Assembly (NCBI RefSeq): GCF_019655855.1
Contig: NZ_BPFX01000025.1
Span: 62,001-126,000, forward strand
DNA from: Pseudomonas paralcaligenes
Lineage (GTDB): Bacteria > Pseudomonadota > Gammaproteobacteria > Pseudomonadales > Pseudomonadaceae
Direction: 5' to 3'
Length of the DNA: 64,000 bases
Shown here: in pieces, positions 19,033 to 25,928 of the stretch
How the letters are laid out: the number at the start of each line of letters is the position of its first letter
How positions within the stretch are numbered: position 1 is the first letter of the stretch
Translations under genes and position numbers: made by a program
Notes under the pieces: model-generated
The model's database searches: none
What the model was told of the DNA's origin: nothing
The model's input: the letters and a program-made list of their open reading frames with translations, nothing else

Positions 19033-19917
19033 ATGGCCGGCATCTACTGGCTGGCGTCGTATCCGAAGTCGGGCAACACCTGGCTGCGTGCCTTTCTCTG
19101 CAACCTGCTGGCGGATGGTGACGAGCCGGCCGACATCAACGCCCTGCACACCGGCGGCATCGCCAGCAGCCGCGCCTGGCTGGATGAGGCACTCGGCATC
19201 GATAGCGCCGACCTCACCGCCGAAGAAATCGAAGCCCTGCGCCCGGCGGCATACCGCTGGCAGCGCCACCTGGGCAAGGTTGCCTACCTCAAGATTCACG
19301 ACGCCTACCACCTCGACGGGCATGGCGAGCCCCTGGTGAGCCACGAAGGCACCCTGGGAGCGCTGTACATCGTTCGCAACCCCCTGGATGTGGCGCCCTC
19401 CGTTGCCGACCACTTCGGCATCGGCCTTGATGAGGCAATCGATCACATGGCCGACTCGCAATGGGTTCTAGGTCGCTCCGAGCACAAGCTCAAGCAACAG
19501 GTGCAACAGCGCCTGCTGTCCTGGTCGGAGCACGTGCTGAGCTGGGTGGACGCAGCGGGGCTGCGCTGCCATGCGATGCGCTACGAGGACATGCAGCGCG
19601 ACGCCCTGGCCACCTTCACCGCAGCCGCCCGCTTCCTGCACCTGCCGGACGATCCGCAACGCGTTGGCAAGGCCATCCGCTTCAGCGACTTCGCCGAGCT
19701 GCAGCGCCAGGAGCGCGAACGAGGCTTCAGGGAGCGCTCACCGCGTGCCACGCGCTTCTTCCGCCAGGGTCGTATCGGCGACTGGCGCGAACGGCTGACC
19801 CCAGGGCAGATCCGGCGGATCGTCACCCGGCACGCCGAGGTGATGCGCCGTTTCGGCTACCTGGACGAGCTGCCCGCAGACTATCGAGACATGACGATGG
19901 ACATTGCCTGTGAGTGA
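19033..19917 (+). CDS. Sulfotransferase domain protein
   Basis: The 294-aa protein shows the two PAPS-binding signatures: the 5'-phosphosulfate loop LASYPKSGNTWLRAFL (about 8-23) and the 3'-phosphate motif IVRNPLDVAPSVADHF (about 116-131). The C-terminal RFFRQGRIGDWRERLTPGQ is the usual RKGxxGDWKxxxT region. It should transfer sulfate, or a related group, to a hydroxyl. It is wedged between the lasso kinase (3 nt) and the CobS-like gene (8-nt overlap), so a tailoring role on the lasso peptide is the simplest inference. Sulfotransferase-like genes have been noted beside kinases in other lasso clusters. Confidence 0.87.
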   Translation: MAGIYWLASYPKSGNTWLRAFLCNLLADGDEPADINALHTGGIASSRAWLDEALGIDSADLTAEEIEALRPAAYRWQRHLGKVAYLKIHDAYHLDGHGEPLVSHEGTLGALYIVRNPLDVAPSVADHFGIGLDEAIDHMADSQWVLGRSEHKLKQQVQQRLLSWSEHVLSWVDAAGLRCHAMRYEDMQRDALATFTAAARFLHLPDDPQRVGKAIRFSDFAELQRQERERGFRERSPRATRFFRQGRIGDWRERLTPGQIRRIVTRHAEVMRRFGYLDELPADYRDMTMDIACE

Positions 19918-20878
19918 CCCCGTTATCGACAGCCTCCCGCAAGGCCTGTGCGACTGTCGCGCGGCCTTCGGATTCGACATGCCCTGCCCGGTGCCGACGT
20001 TTGCCGTGGCGAACGAGCACGTCCCCCTCGTGGATGCCGGCTTCCACTTCGACCAGGCCGCCACCCGGGCCATTCTCCTCGGCTTCGCCCACAATCGCCG
20101 GGTCTATCTGCACGGCCCCCACGGCAGCGGCAAGTCCTCGCACATCGAGCAGGTGGCGGCGCGGCTCAACTGGCCCTGCCTGCGCCTCAACCTGGACGGA
20201 CACCTGTCGCGAGCCGACCTGATCGGGCGCGACATGGTGGTGCTGCGCGACGGCCACCAGGTCACCGAGTTCGTCCCGGGGCTCCTGGTCTGGGCGCTGG
20301 AGCGGCCGATCGCCCTGGTCTTCGACGAATACGATGCCGGCCGGCCTGACGTCATGTTCGTCATCCAGCGCCTGCTGGAAGCCGACGGACGCCTGACCCT
20401 GCTGGACCAGAACCGCGTCATCACCCCACACCCGGCCTTCCGTCTGTTCGCCACCGCCAATACCGCCGGCATCGGCGATACCTCGGGGCTGTACGCAGGC
20501 ACCCAGGTGCTCAACCAGGCCCAACTGGACCGCTGGAACCTGGTCGCCGAACTGGACTACCTGCCCGCCCCTCAGGAGCGGGCGATCCTCGAGACCCGCG
20601 CACCGCATCTGCCGGAAGAACATCTGGACGGCATGCTGGCCATGGCCGAGCTGTGCCGCAACGCCCATCGCCAGGGCGACCTGGCGACCCTGATGTCGCT
20701 GCGCACGCTGCTGACCTGGGGCGAGAACCACGGTCTGCTGGGAGACCTGGGCGAAGCCTTCCGCCTGACCTTCCTCAACCGATGCGACGTGGCCGAGCGC
20801 CCCCTGGTCAACGAATTGTTCCAGCGCTGCTTCGCCCGCGAACTGACGGATGGGGATGATGCAGCACGCTTCCGCTAA
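19910..20878 (+). CDS. CobS/MoxR-like AAA+ ATPase
   Basis: The 322-aa AAA+ ATPase has Walker A in LHGPHGSGKSSHIEQVA (about 66-81) and Walker B in IALVFDEYDAGRPDVMFVIQ (about 137-156). LFATANTAGIGDTSGLYAGT is the CobS sensor/insertion region. In aerobic cobalamin synthesis CobS and CobT hexamers drive CobN cobalt insertion; no CobN is in the window. The GTG at 19910 overlaps the sulfotransferase stop and is better placed after GATGGA than the TTG at 19904. Its partner VWA gene overlaps by 29 nt. The role in this locus is unknown; it probably remodels or loads a protein or peptide complex. Confidence 0.85.
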   Translation: MSDPVIDSLPQGLCDCRAAFGFDMPCPVPTFAVANEHVPLVDAGFHFDQAATRAILLGFAHNRRVYLHGPHGSGKSSHIEQVAARLNWPCLRLNLDGHLSRADLIGRDMVVLRDGHQVTEFVPGLLVWALERPIALVFDEYDAGRPDVMFVIQRLLEADGRLTLLDQNRVITPHPAFRLFATANTAGIGDTSGLYAGTQVLNQAQLDRWNLVAELDYLPAPQERAILETRAPHLPEEHLDGMLAMAELCRNAHRQGDLATLMSLRTLLTWGENHGLLGDLGEAFRLTFLNRCDVAERPLVNELFQRCFARELTDGDDAARFR

Positions 20879-22460
20879 GGCCCTGATGGCCGCCTGGCGG
20901 CGCAGCTATGCCCCCTACGCTGCGAACCATGCACTGCCGGCCGCCAGCCTCGGCGTTGCCGGGGACTCGCGCGCGGCCGCCGATGCCCGGGCCGCCTGGA
21001 GCCGCTGGCACGCTCCGGAGGTCGGTGCCCTGTTCGATGAACGACACTGGCCCTGGTACTGCGTGCTGGAGCGAGCCCGGGTCGAGCTGCTGGCCAGCGC
21101 CCACCTGCCCGGCATGGGCCTGAATCTCGCCGATACGCGGAGCATTGCCCCGCCCGGAAGCCCGCACGAAGCGCTGTACCGACAGGCACGCCGGCTGCTC
21201 GCCGGCCTCGCTATCCCGCAGGAACGCCCCGAGCACGCAAGTCGCTGGTGGCGGCGCCTCTCCCTCCGGCGGCGCAAGCGGGAACGGGAGAGCGCTGCCG
21301 CCCTGTTGTCTCCGTGCCTGAGCGCGGCACGCGAGCACCTGCACGACTGCCAGCGCTTCGCGGAAACCCTGATGCCTCTGATACGCGCCTACGCACGCGC
21401 CTTCGCCGACGAGCCTTCAGAAGTCCCAAGCGGCCATGATCGGCGCGCGAGGATGGCGCGGCCACGGGAGGCCCGGGACGGCATGCCGCAACCACGGCCC
21501 GGCACCTCGACGACTCAACTCGAGGAGATCGGCGACGAATATGCCGTGTTTTCCAGGCAGTGGGACGAACTGCTTTCCGCCCACCAGCTGGCCATACGGC
21601 TGCCTCCGCCTGCGGGCGGGGAAGCTCCCGAGGTAGCCCGCTTGCAGGCGGTACGCCTGGCGCATCGTCTGCAACGCCAATTGAGCGTCGCCCGCCTGCG
21701 CAGATGGCGTTTCGACCAGGAAGAAGGACAACTCGACCGCCGCCGCCTGGCCGCACTCTGCACCAGCGGCGAGCGCCGGGTGTTCCGCCGGGAAGACCCG
21801 GCGCCGACGCCGGAAGCCTGCGTCTGCCTGCTGCTCGATCAGTCCGGGTCGATGCGCGGCCTGCCCCGGCGCCTGGTGGCGCAGGCAGTCGACCTGGCCG
21901 TGCATGCCCTCGAGGTATGCGGCGTGCGTTGCGAGGTGCTGGGCTACACCACGCGCCCCGGCGGCGATAACCCCGTGCTGGATGCCTGGATCGCCGCCGG
22001 TCGCCCCTCCCTCCCCGGCCGGCTCAATGCCTTGCGGCATATCGTCCACAAGAGCGCCAGCCAGCCCTGGCGCCGCTGTCGCGACGACTTCCACCGGGTG
22101 ATGGCGGCGCTCGAAGGCGGCGAGAACATCGACGGCGAGTCCCTGCACTGGGCCGCGACACGCCTGGCCGGGCTGCATGAGCCACGCAAGGTGCTGGTGG
22201 TGCTCTCCGACGGCTGTCCGTTCGACGAGGCGACCGTCGAGCAGCATGGCCGGCAGTACCTCGAAATGCATCTGCGCACGGTGATCGCCGCCATCGAAGC
22301 GAGCCCGATCCACCTGGCCGCCATTGGTGGCGGCCAGGATGTCGGCCGTTTCTACCGTCACGCGTTGACCCTGCGCCAGCCCGACGAAGTCGGCCAGGCA
22401 TTGTTCGCCCACCTTGCGGATCTGCTGACCCGCCCGCAGGAATCGAAGAGAAAAGCATGA
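20850..22460 (+). CDS. CobT-like von Willebrand A domain protein
   Basis: The 536-aa protein has a variable helical N-terminal half and a C-terminal VWA domain with an intact MIDAS motif, VCLLLDQSGSMRG (about 329-341). VLVVLSDGCPFDEATVEQHGRQY and a final HLAAIGGGQDVGRFYRHAL follow, all typical of CobT. A charged linker (about 170-220) replaces the acidic linker of CobT. It pairs with the CobS-like ATPase immediately upstream and overlaps the lasso cyclase by 4 nt (ATGA). ATGs at 20856 and 20859 are alternative starts. Confidence 0.84.
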   Translation: MGMMQHASAKALMAAWRRSYAPYAANHALPAASLGVAGDSRAAADARAAWSRWHAPEVGALFDERHWPWYCVLERARVELLASAHLPGMGLNLADTRSIAPPGSPHEALYRQARRLLAGLAIPQERPEHASRWWRRLSLRRRKRERESAAALLSPCLSAAREHLHDCQRFAETLMPLIRAYARAFADEPSEVPSGHDRRARMARPREARDGMPQPRPGTSTTQLEEIGDEYAVFSRQWDELLSAHQLAIRLPPPAGGEAPEVARLQAVRLAHRLQRQLSVARLRRWRFDQEEGQLDRRRLAALCTSGERRVFRREDPAPTPEACVCLLLDQSGSMRGLPRRLVAQAVDLAVHALEVCGVRCEVLGYTTRPGGDNPVLDAWIAAGRPSLPGRLNALRHIVHKSASQPWRRCRDDFHRVMAALEGGENIDGESLHWAATRLAGLHEPRKVLVVLSDGCPFDEATVEQHGRQYLEMHLRTVIAAIEASPIHLAAIGGGQDVGRFYRHALTLRQPDEVGQALFAHLADLLTRPQESKRKA

Positions 22461-24397
22461 GTGCGATAGCCGGCCTTATCCGCCTGGATCGGCAGGCTGC
22501 CGACCGGGCCACACTGGAACGCATGCAGGCGCTGCTCACCCCCTACGGCCGCGACGCCCAGAGGCAATGGCGGCGGGATGCCGCCGGACTGCTGCACACG
22601 CTGCTGCGCAGCACACCGGAGGACAGTTTCGATCAACAGCCGCTGGCGGCCCCCGGCGGAGACTGCGTGCTGTTGTTCGACGGACGCCTTGACAATCGCG
22701 CCGAACTGGCCGGACGGCTGGGACTGTCGCCTGCCGACAGTGCCCGACTGGCCGACAGCGAACTGGTGCTGCACGCCTGCCTGCGCTGGGACACCCGGGC
22801 GCCGGAACAGCTGTGCGGCCCGTATGCGCTGGCCTGCTGGCAGCCGGCGCGGCAGCGCCTGTGGCTGGCCCGCGACCCCATGGGCGGCCGCCCGCTGTTC
22901 TGGCACCGACAGGCCGGCTTCTTCGCCTTCGCCAGCCTGCCCAAGGCGCTGTTCTGCATCCCTGGCGTGCCGCGCAGCCTGTGTGAGGAAAGGCTGCTCG
23001 ACCAGCTCGCCCTGTTGCCGATGAAAGGGCCCGAGTCGTTCTACAAGGACATCTACCGGGTGGAGCCGGGCCAGTTGCTGATCCTCGATGGCGAGCGCCT
23101 CGATACCCGGCGTTTCCACCGTTTCGACCCCGAGCGGGAAATCCGCTTCGCCCGCGACGATGATTACCTGGAGGCGTTCCGCGAGCACCTGGAGCAGGCC
23201 ATCGCCAGTTGCCTGCGAAGTTCCGGCCCGATCGCCTCGCACCTGAGTTCCGGCTTCGACAGCTCCACGGTCACGGCCCTCGCGGCCCGCCAGCTGGCCC
23301 GCCGCGAGCAGCGGCTGACCGCCTACACCGCCGTGCCGCGCGAAGGCTTCGACGGGCCGCTACCGAAATGCCGGCACGGCGACGAAGGTCCGGCCGCGAG
23401 CGCCCTGGCGGCACGCTTCGGCAACATCGACCATGTGTTGATCCGCCCCGGGGACGCCTCCGCGCTGGACCACCTGCAGTACCTGACCGAAGCCGTGGAC
23501 CGCGTGGCCCAGAACCCCTGCAACAGCGTCTGGACCCAGGCCATCAAGGCCGATGCCGCCGCGCGCGGCTGTCGGGTGCTGCTGACCGGCCAGAAGGGCA
23601 ACATGAGCATTTCGTACAGTGGCGAAACCTACCTGCCGGCCCTCTGGCGCAGCGGCCACTGGCTGCGCTGGTGGCGCGAACTGCACGCCTACAGGGCCCG
23701 CCATCCGCAATCGGGCTGGCGCGGGCTGCTCGCCCGGTCGCTGGCGCCTTCGCTGCCCGGGCCTCTGTGGACAATGCTCGCCCGGCGCTGGGAACAGGGC
23801 TCGGCGCTGACCGACTACAGCGCCATCCACCCCGAATGGATGCAGCGCATGAACCCGACCGAACGCGCCCGCACCGTTGGCTGGGACCTGAGCTACCGCC
23901 CCTGGCACGACGGCCGGCGTATGCGCATCGCCGCCCTGGAACGGCAGGACGCCGCGGAATACGCCCTCGCCACCAACCTTCAGGGCCTGGAAATCCGTGA
24001 TCCGACCGCAGACCTACGCCTGGTCGAGTTCTGCCTGGCGGTGCCGGATCATCAGTACCTGCGCGACGGCCAGAACCGCTGGCTGCTGCGGCGCCTGATG
24101 GCAGACGTGCTGCCGCCGGAGATTCTCGACAGCCGCAGCAAGGACTACCAGGCGGCCGACTGGTACGAAGGGCTGGAACGGAATCTGCCGCGGCTGCGCG
24201 AGGAACTGCAACGCCTGGCCGCGAACAGCCGAGTGGGGGAAATGCTCGATGTGGCGGCGCTACAGCATCTGCTGGAGCATTGGCCGCAGAGCGGCGACTG
24301 GGCCTCGGCGAGAACCATCCAGGCCTACCGCCTCAAGCTCCTGCGCGGCTTGGCCGCGGGCCATTTCATCCGCCATGTCGAAGGGGACAATCGCTGA
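22457..24397 (+). CDS. Lasso peptide cyclase (asparagine-synthetase-like, C protein)
   Basis: The 646-aa protein has an N-terminal Ntn-amidotransferase-like domain and a C-terminal ATP-pyrophosphatase domain with a PP-loop-like HLSSGFDSSTV (about 263-273). The protein starts MSAIAGLI, so the Cys2 nucleophile of true glutamine-dependent asparagine synthetases (MCGI) is replaced by Ser. That loss is typical of lasso cyclases, which adenylate an Asp or Glu side chain and close the macrolactam with the core N-terminus. VEFCLAVPDHQYL and SRSKDYQAADWYEG are also AsnB/lasso C-type motifs. It is the last gene of the plus-strand kinase operon and ends 6 nt before the convergent precursor gene. Confidence 0.88.
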   Translation: MSAIAGLIRLDRQAADRATLERMQALLTPYGRDAQRQWRRDAAGLLHTLLRSTPEDSFDQQPLAAPGGDCVLLFDGRLDNRAELAGRLGLSPADSARLADSELVLHACLRWDTRAPEQLCGPYALACWQPARQRLWLARDPMGGRPLFWHRQAGFFAFASLPKALFCIPGVPRSLCEERLLDQLALLPMKGPESFYKDIYRVEPGQLLILDGERLDTRRFHRFDPEREIRFARDDDYLEAFREHLEQAIASCLRSSGPIASHLSSGFDSSTVTALAARQLARREQRLTAYTAVPREGFDGPLPKCRHGDEGPAASALAARFGNIDHVLIRPGDASALDHLQYLTEAVDRVAQNPCNSVWTQAIKADAAARGCRVLLTGQKGNMSISYSGETYLPALWRSGHWLRWWRELHAYRARHPQSGWRGLLARSLAPSLPGPLWTMLARRWEQGSALTDYSAIHPEWMQRMNPTERARTVGWDLSYRPWHDGRRMRIAALERQDAAEYALATNLQGLEIRDPTADLRLVEFCLAVPDHQYLRDGQNRWLLRRLMADVLPPEILDSRSKDYQAADWYEGLERNLPRLREELQRLAANSRVGEMLDVAALQHLLEHWPQSGDWASARTIQAYRLKLLRGLAAGHFIRHVEGDNR

Positions 24398-24403
24398 GCG
24401 AGG

Positions 24404-24577
24404 TCAGGAAGAAAACGTAGTCGTTCCGTCGAACCCGGGGCCTATGGAAAAGCGGGTGTCTTCCACATCGAGCCGCTCGATGCGCGGGGCGACGTAGGGC
24501 TGCCTGGACAGCCTCTCGGCCTGTTCGCCGCGCTCGGCTCCGACACCGGCCTCGTTGCCAGGAATATTCTCGTTCAA
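24404..24577 (-). CDS. Lasso peptide precursor 1 (A1)
   Basis: This 57-aa precursor is read from a TTG start placed 5 nt after GGAGG. The ATG at 24589 overlaps that GGAGG and would add four residues. The leader carries YVAPRIERLDVEDTR, a match to the YxxPx(L/I) motif bound by the B1 recognition element, with Thr at -2. The predicted core is FSIGPGFDGTTTFSS: Phe1 would join the side chain of Asp8 to give an 8-residue ring and a 7-residue tail ending in Ser. It lies on the opposite strand from the processing genes. Cleavage site and ring size are inferred from the Thr(-2) rule and the single Asp. Confidence 0.8.
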   Translation of the reverse strand: MNENIPGNEAGVGAERGEQAERLSRQPYVAPRIERLDVEDTRFSIGPGFDGTTTFSS

Positions 24578-24632
24578 GTGAACCTCCATCAATGAGTGGA
24601 TATGGCCTATCCCGCGACAAGGTAGTGAATTT

Positions 24633-24650
24633 CGCATCATTATGCCAACC
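24633..24650 (-). promoter_or_regulatory. Promoter-like block upstream of precursor 1
   Basis: GGTTGGCATAATGATGCG on the minus strand is identical upstream of both precursors, about 56 nt before the start codon. CATAAT could be a sigma-70 -10 element, possibly extended. A sigma-54 reading (GG/GC) has the wrong spacing by one base. Confidence 0.5.
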
Positions 24651-24728
24651 GTGAAGACCGAGCGGTGTAGCCGACAAGTCTCCAGCCTCGGCATCCGTCA
24701 TGTCGAAGGGGACAACCGTTGCCCGCGC

Positions 24729-24902
24729 TCAGGAGGCAAACAGAGTCGTTCCGTCGATCCCGGGGCCTATCCCAAAGCGGGTTTCTTCCACATCCAATCG
24801 CTCGATGCGCGGGGCGACGTAGGGCTGTCTGAGCGGCCTCTCGGCCTGTTCGCCACGCTCGGTTCCGACACCGGCCTCGTTGCCAAGAACACTATCGCTC
24901 AA
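24729..24902 (-). CDS. Lasso peptide precursor 2 (A2)
   Basis: This paralogue of precursor 1 is also 57 aa from a TTG after GGAGG (ATG alternative at 24914). The leader motif RQPYVAPRIERLDVEETR is nearly identical. The predicted core FGIGPGIDGTTLFAS keeps Phe1, Gly4-Pro5-Gly6, Asp8, Gly-Thr-Thr and the C-terminal Ser, but changes positions 2, 7, 12 and 14. Conservation of the ring acceptor and of Ser15 in two diverged copies argues that both are functional substrates. Confidence 0.8.
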   Translation of the reverse strand: MSDSVLGNEAGVGTERGEQAERPLRQPYVAPRIERLDVEETRFGIGPGIDGTTLFAS

Positions 24903-24959
24903 GTGAACCTCCATACACGCAGGGGGATGCGATCGATCCTGTGCCAGGGTAGTGGCTGT

Positions 24960-24977
24960 CGCATCATTATGCCAACC
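24960..24977 (-). promoter_or_regulatory. Promoter-like block upstream of precursor 2
   Basis: This is the second identical copy of GGTTGGCATAATGATGCG, 58 nt before the precursor 2 start. It is conserved while the flanking spacer has diverged, which suggests function. Confidence 0.5.
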
Positions 24978-25125
24978 TTGCAGGGCGAAGACCGCGGACG
25001 CAAAGGAGTCGATGGCCAGGGCGGACGTCTCCGGCCCCGGCCTTGTGCGGCATGCGGCCCGAACTGGTAACCTCGAACGCTCCCCGAGCCTGTGCGCCGA
25101 TCAACCCCATACCGGGATGCCAGAC

Positions 25126-25407
25126 ATGTCAGAGATCACCCTTTCCACCCACTTGAGCCGCGTCCCCGACCTGATCGCCACCGAGATGGACGGCGACCTG
25201 GTGATGATGAGCATCGAGAAAGGCCAGTATTTCGGCATTGGTGGTATCGGCTCGCGCGTCTGGACGCTGTTGGAAACCCCGATGTCCATCGCCGATCTGG
25301 CGCGGATCATCCTGCAGGAATATGAAGTCGACGAGGTCACCTGCCAGGCCGACCTGCTGACTTTCGCCCAGGATCTGCTCGACCACGGCGTGGTACGGGC
25401 GAGCTGA
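25126..25407 (+). CDS. PqqD-like RiPP recognition element (lasso B1)
   Basis: The 93-aa winged-helix PqqD-fold protein carries the motif L-M-S-I-E-x-G-x-Y-F-G-I-x-x-I-G-x-x-V-W-x-L-L (about residues 26-49), the hallmark of lasso B1/PqqD proteins, followed by helices up to VVRAS. It would bind the YxxPxI leader and deliver the precursor to the B2 protease. The ATG at 25126 follows GGGA by 8 nt; an in-frame ATG at 25117 has no ribosome site. Confidence 0.88.
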   Translation: MSEITLSTHLSRVPDLIATEMDGDLVMMSIEKGQYFGIGGIGSRVWTLLETPMSIADLARIILQEYEVDEVTCQADLLTFAQDLLDHGVVRAS

Positions 25408-25427
25408 AGGCCGGTTTACACGCAACG

Positions 25428-25928
25428 ATGGCTCACGCTTCCGCCATGATCCTTTCCGGCCTCATCCACAGGCTCCGCCGCTTCCTCCGACGCCCGGCAC
25501 TGGAACGTCTCCTGTTCCTGCCCTGCTGGCTGCTGCTGGGGCTGAGCCGCATGCTGATCCTGCTCCTCGAATTTCGCCGCCTGGCCCCCTGGCTGGGTAT
25601 CGCCGCCGGCCCCCACAGCCAGTCGCCGCTGCTGAACCAGCGTCAGCGGCATCGGGCGCTGACCATTGGCCGGTCGATCCGCTGGGCGGCCGGCCACACG
25701 CCCTGGGATGCCAACTGCTTCGCTCAGGCAGTGACCGCCAGGATGCTCCTGGGCCTGTGCGGCGTTCCTTATGCCCTCTACTTCGGCCTGGCGCGCGACG
25801 CTGGGTCGTCCGCCCTGCAGGCGCACGCCTGGGTTGCCGCCGGCCCTATACAGGTCACCGGCGGAGCGGGCTTCGAGCACTTCACCGTAGTCGGCTGTTT
25901 CCTCTCGCCACGGCTGCATCGCCGATGA
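25428..25928 (+). CDS. Lasso peptide leader protease (B2, transglutaminase-like)
   Basis: The 166-aa protein has the transglutaminase-like cysteine protease fold of lasso B2 enzymes. The catalytic Cys is in WDANCFAQAVTARMLL (about residue 105) and the catalytic His in LQAHAWVAAG (about residue 135). A hydrophobic N-terminal stretch (LLFLPCWLLLGLSRMLILLL) is common in these proteins. It removes the leader so that the cyclase can act on the freed N-terminus. It lies 20 nt after B1 and overlaps the transporter by 4 nt (ATGA). Confidence 0.87.
   Translation: MAHASAMILSGLIHRLRRFLRRPALERLLFLPCWLLLGLSRMLILLLEFRRLAPWLGIAAGPHSQSPLLNQRQRHRALTIGRSIRWAAGHTPWDANCFAQAVTARMLLGLCGVPYALYFGLARDAGSSALQAHAWVAAGPIQVTGGAGFEHFTVVGCFLSPRLHRR

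Larger units (their letters stand above)
24368..25017. repeat. Tandem duplication (about 325 bp) containing the two lasso precursor genes
   Basis: Copy 1 (about 24368-24692) and copy 2 (about 24693-25017) align over the lasso cyclase tail (CATGTCGAAGGGGACAA at 24374 and 24699), the precursor gene, its Shine-Dalgarno and an upstream promoter-like block. The second copy therefore carries a relic of the cyclase 3' end. Divergence is concentrated in the core, the early leader and the spacer. Confidence 0.85.

Noticed and set aside
24633..24977. Sigma-54 promoter reading of TTGGCATAATGATGCGA upstream of the precursors
   Set aside because: GG and GC are 9 bases apart, not the strict 10, so a sigma-70 CATAAT -10 is preferred.
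24642..25070. Plus-strand open frame of about 142 aa over precursor 2
   Set aside because: It is antisense to the precursor and its composition has no protein family resemblance; the minus-strand genes are duplicated with conserved leader motifs.
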